24,404 bases of DNA, taken from Acidiferrobacteraceae bacterium. Its GTDB lineage: Bacteria; Pseudomonadota; Gammaproteobacteria; Arenicellales; UBA868. Both the position numbers and the translations under genes were made by a program. Where the stretch lies: positions 1-24,404 of the forward strand of contig PBJL01000034.1 in assembly GCA_002721105.1 (NCBI GenBank). The letters run 5' to 3'. This document shows positions 7,987-16,063 of this stretch, in pieces (within the stretch, counting starts at the first letter, position 1; the number at the start of each line of letters is the position of its first letter). Below the pieces are notes generated by a model. The model ran no database searches and was not told the DNA's origin. It saw only the letters and a list, made by a program, of their open reading frames with translations.

Positions 7987-8928
7987 GTGCGTTACGTTGA
8001 GTTAATCAATCGTCTTATTCAGGATCAGATTCGACATCGCCAGAATATAATTTTGTTTGGGCAAAATATTGGAGCAGGATCATGTCTTGGGGGACTTACT
8101 CGAAATCTAAGAGTGACTGAATCAAGCAGGTTGATTAACACAACTAATGCGGAAAATACGCTTGTTGGAGTTGGTTTCGGTTTGATGTTAAACGGCATCT
8201 CTTCCGTTTTTTTTGTAAAGCAACTTGATTTCGTATTGTTAGGAATCGACCAGATGGTAAACACCAATAATTATGTGCGTCTCAGTGAGTCACGGGCCTC
8301 GTTTACTATAGTGCCCATTGTAGTTGACTCAGGTTATCAGGGAATTCAGTCGAGTTATAACGGATTCTCTGATGTTTGTTCGTTAGCACGAATTCCCGGT
8401 TATTTAATTAATGGCTCTGGTGATGCTACGAGAATCATTGAAACTGAATTGTTTAGGCCGGGAGTAAGAATGATAGGCGTGAGTCAAAGACTGTTTGGTA
8501 TCGAGGGCGAACAATTTCCGTCTGTAAGATCGGCTACTAAGAACAATGAGATCTTTGAGTACTACGATGGTCAAGATTTGACGATAGTGTGTTTCAACCT
8601 GTCGCTCACCTATGGTGTGGAGCTTCACAAGGGGGCTAAGGATCGTGGTATGTCAGCCGCCTTATATAGCGTGAATTATGTAGAGTTAGTCGATTGGACG
8701 ATGATTGACGCCAGTATTCGTGTTACCAACCGACTGGTTGTTATTGATGACAGTAAAACAGTTATGGGGCTACCAGAGCAGCTGTTGTCCCGGCTTAATG
8801 GAGGTAGTGATCTCGCATTCCTTGAAATTATCAAACGAAGAGGGCGATTTGAGGATACCCTACGACCTTCCAGTGACGAGTTGTCATTCGATGTTGAAGC
8901 TGTTCTCGAAGCGGCGTTCAGAACTTGA
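7987..8928 (+). CDS. Thiamine-diphosphate-dependent E1 component, beta-type (transketolase-like) subunit
   Basis: A 313-residue partner of the preceding E1 alpha gene, starting with GTG four bases after its stop. The N-terminal pyrimidine-binding domain contains NTTNAENTLVGVGFGLMLNG (51-70). Glu56 is in the position of the catalytic glutamate that activates the cofactor. The segment around 80-125, including IDQMVNTNNYVRLSE, matches the subunit-interface helix of E1 beta proteins. A transketolase C-terminal-type domain follows from about residue 185 (GQDLTIVCFNLSLTYG). The chain resembles E1 beta only moderately, and the usual lipoyl-domain-binding partner is missing from the neighbourhood. 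A two-chain, 1-deoxyxylulose-synthase- or transketolase-like activity on a polysaccharide precursor is an alternative. The next gene converges on it after 247 bases. Confidence 0.83.
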   Translation: MRYVELINRLIQDQIRHRQNIILFGQNIGAGSCLGGLTRNLRVTESSRLINTTNAENTLVGVGFGLMLNGISSVFFVKQLDFVLLGIDQMVNTNNYVRLSESRASFTIVPIVVDSGYQGIQSSYNGFSDVCSLARIPGYLINGSGDATRIIETELFRPGVRMIGVSQRLFGIEGEQFPSVRSATKNNEIFEYYDGQDLTIVCFNLSLTYGVELHKGAKDRGMSAALYSVNYVELVDWTMIDASIRVTNRLVVIDDSKTVMGLPEQLLSRLNGGSDLAFLEIIKRRGRFEDTLRPSSDELSFDVEAVLEAAFRT

Positions 8929-9160
8929 CGGGATGTAGCGATAAAACCCAAGTCCAGAAGTGGTAGCAAAAAAAGTTTTCTGGCAGTTGCGGGATGACAT
9001 CTGACCGTTTTCTGCTCGTGCAACGAAGATACGATAGTTTTTGGTTTTTGATGATTTCGCCTGACTACTTTGAAAAACGTTAAACACATCGAAGACTAAA
9101 TTGAAGGGATAGGCTACGACACGTTGTGATTCGAAGGTGGCAGCGATATGAGAAAGCAAC

Positions 9161-9188
9161 GTTACTCTCACTAGATCAAGAGAGTAAC
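9161..9188 (-). terminator. Hairpin spanning the pseI stop codon, probable end of the - strand operon
   Basis: GTTACTCTC (9161-9169) and GAGAGTAAC (9180-9188) form a perfect 9-base-pair stem with a 10-base loop. The pseI stop codon lies in the loop (9176-9178). On the - strand the stem is followed by GTTGCTTTCTC, a pyrimidine-rich but imperfect tail. Position and symmetry fit an intrinsic terminator or a 3'-end stabilising hairpin. Confidence 0.5.
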
Positions 9189-10219
9189 TCCCACGTTAGT
9201 GGAGTTCCTTTGGGTAAGTCACGAGTGACGCGGCATCCTAACAATACGTTCAGATATTTCGGTGGAAGTCCTAGGCCTGGACGAACGCTGCGTATATTTT
9301 CGTGACTCAATATGTCACCTGCTTTGATATTCTGTGATACATAGAGAGAGCGACGGAATTGCATCGAAGATTCTTCCGATCGGGTAGATCCGTAATGAAT
9401 ACTTCCTAACGATTGCCACGCACGTTCGCATTCGTGAACAAGCTGTTTCATTTCAGCTGGTTCCATAGAAAAGGCTGCGTCAACACCCCCGTCTTCTCGG
9501 GAGAGTGTGAAGTGTTTCTCAATGATACTTGCACCGTGGGCAACCGCAGCGATTGCGGTCCCTAAACCCATCGTGTGATCTGATAAGCCGACTTCACACT
9601 GAAATAAGTCGCGCAGATGAGGAATCGTCAGTATATTTGTATTTTCTGGCGATGCTGGATAGGTGCTTGTGCATTTGAGCAAGGCAAGTTGCTCCCTACC
9701 GATTGTCATACTCTCTGCGACTGTTTCCGCGAGTTCAGAGATTGTTGCCATTCCAGTCGAAATAATGATTGGTTTCCTGGTAGCTGCAACCTTTCTTATT
9801 AAAGGCAAGTCTGCGTTTTCAAACGAAGCGATCTTGTAGGCTGGACAATTGAGTTTTTCAAGAAAGTCTACGGCTGTTGCATCAAATTGTGTTGAAAAGC
9901 ATATCATTCCAAGTTCTAAGCAGCGTTGCATGATAGGTTGATGCCATTCCCAGGGGGTTGCTGCTTTTCCATATAACTCATAAAGACTTTGTCCTGTCCA
10001 AAGATTCTTCTCATCTGAAATGAAGAATTCGCGGTCAGAAATGTCTAATGTCATAGTGTCTGCTGTATATGTTTGTAACTTCAACGCATGCACACCACTT
10101 TCAGCCGCTGCTTCTACAATGCTCATCGCTCTGTCTAGATTCTGATTGTGGTTGCCAGACATTTCCGCGATCACAAATGGCGGGTAATTCGGTCCAATGA
10201 CTTTATTTGCAATTCTCAT
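9176..10219 (-). CDS. pseI: Pseudaminic acid synthase, PseI (NeuB family)
   Basis: Condenses 2,4-diacetamido-2,4,6-trideoxy-L-altrose with phosphoenolpyruvate to give pseudaminic acid. The 347 residues have the two NeuB-family domains: a TIM barrel up to about 280 and a C-terminal SAF (antifreeze-like) domain from about 290. Conserved parts are IAEMSGNHN (17-25), KLQTYTADTMTLDI (47-60), LLKCTSTYPA (180-189), GLSDHTMG (211-218) and EKHFTLSREDGGVDAAFS (234-251). The TYTADT segment and the LYELYGKAATPWEWHQP stretch (79-95) are typical of PseI rather than sialic or legionaminic acid synthases. It is the last gene of the - strand run, 33 bases after the WbqC-family gene. If the N-acyl group on the substrate is unusual, this enzyme must tolerate it. 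Confidence 0.94.
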   Translation of the reverse strand: MRIANKVIGPNYPPFVIAEMSGNHNQNLDRAMSIVEAAAESGVHALKLQTYTADTMTLDISDREFFISDEKNLWTGQSLYELYGKAATPWEWHQPIMQRCLELGMICFSTQFDATAVDFLEKLNCPAYKIASFENADLPLIRKVAATRKPIIISTGMATISELAETVAESMTIGREQLALLKCTSTYPASPENTNILTIPHLRDLFQCEVGLSDHTMGLGTAIAAVAHGASIIEKHFTLSREDGGVDAAFSMEPAEMKQLVHECERAWQSLGSIHYGSTRSEESSMQFRRSLYVSQNIKAGDILSHENIRSVRPGLGLPPKYLNVLLGCRVTRDLPKGTPLTWELLS

Positions 10220-10252
10220 AAATTTATCGTATCTAGCATGATTGTGGTTGTC

Positions 10253-10978
10253 TTAGAAAAGCGTCTCGTTCTGGCATCGACCTGATCGGAGAATGTCCAT
10301 CGCGTCACTACCTTCATTCATAAGCAAATCAAGCACTGATGCATACGGCATGAAAGGATCAAAACACTGCCTATAAACTGGGTGTTCATAGACATGCATC
10401 TCAATAGAGATATTATGAGTCTCAAAAGCATCATAATCTTTTATAAGATAGTCTTTCGCTCCCGCCGGCGATAGATAGCGGTTAACTCCAACAGCCTTGC
10501 ACAGATTCGCCACATAGTGGCCTCGTTGCCCAATTGCTGGGATGTTGCTTGAAAAAATCAACTGCTGTTCAAGACCAAGAGCTTCTATGATCCAGGATAT
10601 AAGACCGCAATTCAGATCAATTAAATTGCCGCTAGCGGCTGCAGTTAAGAAAGCGTCGTAAAACGATTCAAAGTATTGATCAAAAAATTGTGCCTTAACA
10701 TAGTTTTGACGAACGGATCGCGTAATTTTCCTCGAAAGACGGGCAGGCTGCGTCTCGATGATGGTTTGGTTGATATGTTGCCCCAATCGTCCAGTGGTTC
10801 GTGTGGGGACGGTTAGATATTCGAGACCGCGGGAGGTCCGAATGCGATTCCGTTGGACCCAAGATTGTTTAGAAAACCCAACGTCATCCAATACAATGAA
10901 GTAGTCAGATTGGTCCATGAGATCGAACCAGCCTAGCCACGGAAGAAATGTAGGTTGTGTTATTACAGCTCGCTTCAT
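10253..10978 (-). CDS. WbqC-family protein
   Basis: The 241 residues match the WbqC family throughout. The hallmark start is AVITQPTFLPWLGWFDLMD (4-22), then FIVLDDVGFSKQSWVQRNRI (27-46) and a C-terminal segment ending SVLDLLMNEGSDA. Members are soluble proteins found in O-antigen and nonulosonic-acid clusters; I know of no firmly established activity, and a role in acylating or otherwise modifying an amino sugar is a guess from neighbourhoods. The ATG overlaps the stop of the formyltransferase gene in an ATGA arrangement (10975-10978), so the two proteins are translationally coupled and probably act in the same step or on the same sugar. pseI follows after 33 bases. Confidence 0.9.
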   Translation of the reverse strand: MKRAVITQPTFLPWLGWFDLMDQSDYFIVLDDVGFSKQSWVQRNRIRTSRGLEYLTVPTRTTGRLGQHINQTIIETQPARLSRKITRSVRQNYVKAQFFDQYFESFYDAFLTAAASGNLIDLNCGLISWIIEALGLEQQLIFSSNIPAIGQRGHYVANLCKAVGVNRYLSPAGAKDYLIKDYDAFETHNISIEMHVYEHPVYRQCFDPFMPYASVLDLLMNEGSDAMDILRSGRCQNETLF

Positions 10979-11769
10979 AAGTCTTTCTTTTCCTTAAAAA
11001 GACCTAGTTCAATGCCATCTTTGCAGGTGACGATGATTGCGCCGTCGAAGAATGAGCTGAATGCTGCATCGTAGTAATAACCACTCCTATATACAGCGCC
11101 ATCTATGGTGACGCCGCCAAAGGTGAATTGTGAGCGGAGTAAGTTAAAAAGATATCCGCTATCTACTTGAGCGGGAGAAATGTTCGGGAACCCTTTACTC
11201 AGACTTGGGTGGTAAGTGCCTGTGCCGATATCAGTGCCTGTCCCGCTTAATGCGGTATCAATAGCTTCAGATAGAAGTCGGCGATCGACCAACTGAAGAA
11301 CTTTCGTCTCGATCTCGTTTTGCGTATCGTTTATGCGGCGACGAATAGTCCCTTGGGAAAGCAGAGTGCCTCTATCGATTTGTTCGTCGATTTTGTGGAT
11401 TGTTATGCCGATTGATTTATCTCCATTGATCATAGCCCACGAAACAGGATGACGGCCGCGATAGTTAGGTAACAACCCTGGATGAATGTTCCAGATGCCA
11501 TAAGGAAATTGATTGATTTCATTGTGGGTAAAAATGATACCGCTACCGTAACTGATGCCGACATCAGTTTGTGGTAGGGTTTTGTTATGAATGTCTGAGC
11601 GTCTAGCAATGCTGATATAGGGTATCTGGAGCCATGAGCACACATTGAATTGTTGTGGATTTATTCGAGTTTTCTCGCAAACAACTCCTTTTATATCCAA
11701 GTGGTGTGAGAGCAACTCCGTCATTTCTGCGGAGGACCCGAGATAAACCGCTGTTAGTTGTGAGGTCAT
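10975..11769 (-). CDS. Formyltransferase-family protein, candidate sugar-amine N-formyltransferase
   Basis: This is a 264-residue protein with the folate-dependent formyltransferase core. NIHPGLLPNYRGRHPVSWAM (94-113) and SIGITIHKIDEQIDRGTLL (119-137) supply the Asn94-His96-Asp132 catalytic set used by methionyl-tRNA, GAR and sugar formyltransferases. It is shorter than methionyl-tRNA formyltransferase and lacks its C-terminal tRNA-binding domain, as expected of sugar enzymes that use N10-formyltetrahydrofolate. The gene sits three bases after pseG and overlaps the WbqC gene by four. No PseH N-acetyltransferase is in the window, so this protein is the best candidate to acylate the 4-amino group of the PseC product; that is inference. 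The extra region after residue 185 is family-unassigned. Confidence 0.87.
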   Translation of the reverse strand: MTSQLTAVYLGSSAEMTELLSHHLDIKGVVCEKTRINPQQFNVCSWLQIPYISIARRSDIHNKTLPQTDVGISYGSGIIFTHNEINQFPYGIWNIHPGLLPNYRGRHPVSWAMINGDKSIGITIHKIDEQIDRGTLLSQGTIRRRINDTQNEIETKVLQLVDRRLLSEAIDTALSGTGTDIGTGTYHPSLSKGFPNISPAQVDSGYLFNLLRSQFTFGGVTIDGAVYRSGYYYDAAFSSFFDGAIIVTCKDGIELGLFKEKKDL

Positions 11770-11772
11770 CGC

Positions 11773-12864
11773 TTATTGTAGAATTGTAGCGAGAGTACGA
11801 TGGACACCAAGTCCGTCCACAAGGTTAGTGTTGAATTCCGTTTGTTGGTGGGACGACTGGTGTAGAAAAATGTCTAGTTCTCTCTTAATTATTACTGGAT
11901 CAACTGTAGCTAACGAACCAAGATGATTTATAAGGTTACGTTTTCGTAATTCTTCAAGTGGGAGTATTTGGTTCGGTGCAGTCGCTATAGTGAACGTAAA
12001 AAGATTCAGGCATAACCGTTCCCATATTGTTGTTCCGCCAGCACCAATGGATAGATCAGCATGCGACATAAGTGTCGCCATGTTTTGAGTCTGAATATGC
12101 AGTGTTGCATTTTTTCGACTATTTACTATGTTTTCTAAGTGATTGCGATGGGGGTTAGTTATACCAATAACAACGTCAAGAGCGAGTCCAGAAAGAGGTG
12201 GGTCTGATAGTGCCTCTAATACGAGAGCGGTGGCATTGGTAATATCAGCGCCACCAAAAGAAACAAGAATTCTTTTGGCTGGGCCGGTGCGAGAAATGTG
12301 TTGTTTGCGCATCGCGCGAAAAGACGGATGAAGAAGGGCATATTCAGGTCCCAGAAGTTTTTCGCACGGCGATATGGTGAGATTGCGATAACGCTCGTAT
12401 TGATCCGAGTAAAGATTCTGATCTAACAATAAATCGCAGTCATGGAAGCGGTTGGCAAGATCATCAATGACCAATATACGGAGTGTGTGCTCGCGCATTT
12501 TGGTTTCCCATTGGTGATCAAGTCCATAATGGTCCACTATTATCCAATCTGTCCGAGTCCCACCTAATGCGGCAATCGTTTCATCCGCATCTTTTTCCTG
12601 TGAAACACCGAGCCAGTCGGGGTAGTTGATCCCGTGATGTCGCGGGGTTTCGACATTAGATGTAGACAGCAATCTGGGGAGTTGATGAACTAGAAAGCCG
12701 TTACTGCTGATAAGATTGTTTAGATTGCCTTCGTGGGCACGACAAATAAAATCAACATCAAAACCGTTGCATCGAAGGGCATTTGCTAGCGTCAGGCAGC
12801 GCGCGACATGACCAGCACCCATAATCACTGAAGCATCGGTACGGATCCAGCAACGTTGTGGCAT
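11773..12864 (-). CDS. pseG: UDP-2,4-diacetamido-2,4,6-trideoxy-beta-L-altropyranose hydrolase, PseG
   Basis: Releases UDP from the fully substituted altrose precursor, giving the free sugar used by PseI. The 363 residues form a GT-B-like two-domain protein. The N-terminus WIRTDASVIMGAGHVARCLTL (6-26) contains the family motif with the catalytic-position His19. VIDDLA (132-137) and DQN (148-150) follow. VSFGGAD (201-207) and IGAGGTTIWERL (273-284) form the nucleotide-binding C-domain, as in MurG-type proteins. The start ATG overlaps the stop of the preceding fusion gene by one base (TAATG at 12862-12866). The formyltransferase follows after three bases. The tight packing implies that the aminotransferase fusion, PseG and the formyltransferase are made together. 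Confidence 0.93.
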   Translation of the reverse strand: MPQRCWIRTDASVIMGAGHVARCLTLANALRCNGFDVDFICRAHEGNLNNLISSNGFLVHQLPRLLSTSNVETPRHHGINYPDWLGVSQEKDADETIAALGGTRTDWIIVDHYGLDHQWETKMREHTLRILVIDDLANRFHDCDLLLDQNLYSDQYERYRNLTISPCEKLLGPEYALLHPSFRAMRKQHISRTGPAKRILVSFGGADITNATALVLEALSDPPLSGLALDVVIGITNPHRNHLENIVNSRKNATLHIQTQNMATLMSHADLSIGAGGTTIWERLCLNLFTFTIATAPNQILPLEELRKRNLINHLGSLATVDPVIIKRELDIFLHQSSHQQTEFNTNLVDGLGVHRTLATILQ

Positions 12865-14894
12865 TAGTTTAGACGGTGAAAGTTAGAATGACATACTGGC
12901 GTCTGGAGCAGGCGATCGATTGATCGCCCGTCTTCACAGTCTCGAATGAGTGAAAACACCGAATCCAATTGCTGAAGGTACTCATCTACCAGGGCTGGTG
13001 TATGTGCTGTGCAAACATAGACTGAATTGGCAGCTAGTATTCCACACTTCAACATTTCCTGAGTTATTAGGGTCTTATATTTCAGCCAGTTAGTAACAGG
13101 AATTTCAAAAGCAATCAAAGCAGGTAAACCACTGATGTTGATAGTGAGGCCGTGTTGTTCTCCCAAACGTTGCCAATTATTTCCGATTGATTTCCCAATT
13201 TTTGTTATGTATTCCCATGACCGTGTATTTTCCATCACTCTCAATGTTGCCAGGGCTGCGCTAGGGCCAATCCGTTCTGTCCAAAAAGTACTACTGATGA
13301 ACGTATTTTGGGCTGCTTCCATAATCGATCTTTTCCCAATAATTGTAGTAATGGCATAACCATTACCCAGTGCTTTTCCAAAAAGTGCCATGTCTGGCGC
13401 TATATTATATTTCTTGTGCAATCCCCCTAAAGTCTCGCGGAAACCGGATGTGCATTCGTCAAAAATTAGAATAATATTTCTTTTGGTTGCAAGGTCTCTT
13501 ACTTTTTGTAGAAAGTTATCTGCGGGTGGTTGGTTGCGTTGAACTTCCATTTTTATGGCGCCGATCTCTGGATTCGCCATTACTATCTTTTCAAGGGTCT
13601 CATAGTCGTTGTATAGAAAAGGAAAAACTGTATTTTTTAGATTGCGTGGAACTCCACAAGGGTCTAGCCCTGGAAGGTGATGTTCATCTAAGTTTTGGAG
13701 GTTTCCTAGATTTGTCGCAAGATACCAATCGTGCCAGCCGTGATAACCACAAATTGCTACCTTGTCTCTTCCCGATGCAGCTCTCGCAATGCGGATTGCA
13801 ATGGCGTTAGCTTCTCCTCCGCTGCGGGCTAAACGAACCATTTCAGCCCACGGATGCAATTCGATGAGTCGTTCCGCAAGATATACTTCCTCGGGACAGT
13901 TGAAAGTCGCCATATTCCCTTTGCCAAGGACATGGCGTACTGATTGATCGACCTCCGGATGAGAGTACCCCAGGATATTGGTACCAATGCCCATGATCGA
14001 CATATCGATGTAACACTTGCCATCGAGATCCCACACGTGGCAACCCTTAGTTTTTGAGTAATATGCGGGCCATCGTTCTGGTAAAAACATTTCTGGTCGT
14101 TTTGACAGCAGCATGTTTCCACCGGGAATAATATTCTTAGCTCTCTTCCACAGTTTCAGACCTTTATCCAATCGCGTTCCCTCATTTCTAGATATATGTT
14201 GATTTGGGAGAAAATACTCAGGATGGCTCTCCCGCAGTTTTAAGACACTCTGCCAGTTGAAATGGGTGTCGGGAAAAAAATGACATACTATCCTATCAAT
14301 TACTTTTAAATCGGGTAGCTCGTCTACGGTCCAACGGTAGTTAGATAAATCTTCAGTGTTTAACAGATTGGTTTTCTTAAATTTACTGTTTCTAAGTAAA
14401 AATGGTGTGACATGTTCCCGGTCATACGATGTTGACGCTTCTCTATAAGCTTGCTCCAGAGCAGAAAACGTAAAAATCTCAGTATCAAGCCCGTCAGGAA
14501 AAGTAGGCGGGTTGGTGTTTGATGCGTAATCGACACCTTCGCGTGCGAAAAGTTCAATTACCCTATCCACAATAGTCGGGTCGATAATGGGGCAGTCTGC
14601 CGTTACGCGGACTATGGCTTCTGGTTTGTATGCCTTTGCAGTTTCGTAGTATCGACTCAAAACGTCGTCTTCTTGCCCACGTGAAACGGAGTAGCCAAGC
14701 TGTTCTACAGTCTGCGCCAACAAATCATTATCTGGATGCACTGATGTGGCGAGAATAATGCGGTCGAGCCTCTTCGCCCGCGAAAGTCGATCAAGAAGGA
14801 TTTCTATCAATGAGCGACCATTAACCTTGAGTAATACCTTTCCTGGAAGTCGTGTCGATCCCATTCGGGCTTGGACGATTGCAATCGTGGTCAC
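12864..14894 (-). CDS. Bifunctional SpsF-type cytidylyltransferase / class III PLP aminotransferase fusion
   Basis: One uninterrupted 676-residue chain with two enzymes. Residues 1-235 are an SpsF/acylneuraminate-type cytidylyltransferase: IAIVQARMGSTRLPGKVLL at the start and VTADCPIIDP near 97-106. Residues about 245-640 are a class III aminotransferase of the glutamate-1-semialdehyde aminomutase type. GCHVWDLDGKCYIDM lies near 284. GGEANAIAIRIARA binds phosphate. HGWHDW is the usual pre-loop. IFDECTSGFR has PLP-ring Asp479, and FGKALGNGY has the PLP Lys507. I chose GTG at 14894 because it forms a GTGA overlap with the aldo/keto reductase stop; a TTG at 14906 would add four residues. The likely job is to aminate a sugar and CMP-activate it, or to supply CMP-nonulosonate. 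The N-domain is not of the canonical PseF type (no GGSKRIPxKN). Confidence 0.87.
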   Translation of the reverse strand: MTTIAIVQARMGSTRLPGKVLLKVNGRSLIEILLDRLSRAKRLDRIILATSVHPDNDLLAQTVEQLGYSVSRGQEDDVLSRYYETAKAYKPEAIVRVTADCPIIDPTIVDRVIELFAREGVDYASNTNPPTFPDGLDTEIFTFSALEQAYREASTSYDREHVTPFLLRNSKFKKTNLLNTEDLSNYRWTVDELPDLKVIDRIVCHFFPDTHFNWQSVLKLRESHPEYFLPNQHISRNEGTRLDKGLKLWKRAKNIIPGGNMLLSKRPEMFLPERWPAYYSKTKGCHVWDLDGKCYIDMSIMGIGTNILGYSHPEVDQSVRHVLGKGNMATFNCPEEVYLAERLIELHPWAEMVRLARSGGEANAIAIRIARAASGRDKVAICGYHGWHDWYLATNLGNLQNLDEHHLPGLDPCGVPRNLKNTVFPFLYNDYETLEKIVMANPEIGAIKMEVQRNQPPADNFLQKVRDLATKRNIILIFDECTSGFRETLGGLHKKYNIAPDMALFGKALGNGYAITTIIGKRSIMEAAQNTFISSTFWTERIGPSAALATLRVMENTRSWEYITKIGKSIGNNWQRLGEQHGLTINISGLPALIAFEIPVTNWLKYKTLITQEMLKCGILAANSVYVCTAHTPALVDEYLQQLDSVFSLIRDCEDGRSIDRLLQTPVCHSNFHRLN

Positions 14895-15760
14895 AGTCTG
14901 CGCCAACGTGTTGGATTAATGAGGCCAGGATCATTAGACCTTAGTTCAGCTGGGAAGGTGACCAAGTCCAGGCGCGCGCATTCGAGAATTTCACTGAGTT
15001 GCGTGGCGTTGTTGATTCCGACGATGACACGGTCAATGTCTTTGATACCCAAGACAAAAGCGGTACAGGCTCTGATAGGAGAGATGTTATTGGCTATAAG
15101 CCAATTATCCCATTTACTTAAAACCGTATTCCAATTCTGAAATATCGCCGGACGTTTGCTGGGTTCCATCAATAACAGGCCCTGTAAAAATATTGAGCGG
15201 GCATGGATTTCAACCCCGTCATTTTTAAGTCGGTTTAACCATCCACTAGCCTGTAGGCGATTATCCAACACATTGACTGGGGCTTGTATTAAATCCACTG
15301 GATACCGGGGAAAAATGTTTTCCAACTCGTTAGGATCATATATAGACAAACCAAATCGTTGAATTAGCCCGCGTTTTTTGCATTCGACAAGGCTCGCATA
15401 AAGTGATTGAGAATATATTCCTTTCAGATCCTCCGGTCGGTGGAGTAACAACCCATAAAGCGTCGGAATTCTGAGACGCGCAAGAGATTCCTGTACGGAA
15501 TCTAGAACCCATTGTGCCGTGTTTCGGGGAGAAACAGATAGTGATGGTAATTTGGTAATAACGTTCCAATTCGTGATCCCGATATTGCCGAGTACTGTTT
15601 CACTTTGGCCATAACCGATTGCTGTGTCGAGTGTATCTAAATCGTTTAATGCAGCTAACCGCAATATTTTTTTTACTTCATTTGCAGATACTTGGGCGGA
15701 TTGGTCAATCCCGTAATCCATCCCAAATTGTGCAGTTCCGATGGCTAAACGATTAGTCAA
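14891..15760 (-). CDS. Aldo/keto reductase family oxidoreductase
   Basis: The 289 residues form an NADPH-dependent TIM-barrel reductase. The catalytic tetrad can be placed at Asp45 and Tyr50 (LDTAIGYGQSE), Lys70 (VITKLPS) and His107 (LLLHRPED). IGTAQFGMDYG at 7-17 and the C-terminal VIVGINNATQLSE (cofactor-binding loop) are typical. The start is a TTG at 15760 with an AAGG ribosome-binding-like stretch eight bases ahead. The stop overlaps the start of the aminotransferase fusion, so the reductase belongs to the same pathway. It may reduce a carbonyl in a sugar precursor before or after the amination step. The substrate is not predictable. It is the first gene after the 303-base break in the - strand run, so a promoter may lie just upstream. 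Confidence 0.87.
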   Translation of the reverse strand: MTNRLAIGTAQFGMDYGIDQSAQVSANEVKKILRLAALNDLDTLDTAIGYGQSETVLGNIGITNWNVITKLPSLSVSPRNTAQWVLDSVQESLARLRIPTLYGLLLHRPEDLKGIYSQSLYASLVECKKRGLIQRFGLSIYDPNELENIFPRYPVDLIQAPVNVLDNRLQASGWLNRLKNDGVEIHARSIFLQGLLLMEPSKRPAIFQNWNTVLSKWDNWLIANNISPIRACTAFVLGIKDIDRVIVGINNATQLSEILECARLDLVTFPAELRSNDPGLINPTRWRRL

Positions 15761-16063
15761 AATAATAGCCTTGATGCGTTGAATGAAGTTTCGTAGGTAA
15801 TGTCCACAAAACGGGGTCTAGGTATCCATGCGATGAGAATTAGGACGGCAATGAAAGTAAAGATATCTTTCAAAAGAAGGCGATAAAGACACGCCGTTTA
15901 AGTTAACAATGGAAAATTAAAGTAATACATGTGTGATGATTGTTACAATGTCATGTCATGAAGTGTTTGAGATACAAAAATGGGGGCTGGGCTAATGGCT
16001 AGTGCGGGAGACTCTAATTGTTTTATAAAACTAGTTCCGATACGTTGTTGAGCACACCTTTAT
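15761..16063. other. Spacer inside the - strand gene run, possible internal promoter region
   Basis: These 303 bases lie between the DegT aminotransferase stop and the aldo/keto reductase start, the only large break in the ten-gene - strand run. No coding frame is convincing and no T-tracted hairpin was seen. The AT-rich part around 15895-15950 could hold a promoter for the aldo/keto reductase-to-pseI genes, but no consensus pair is clear. Confidence 0.45.
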
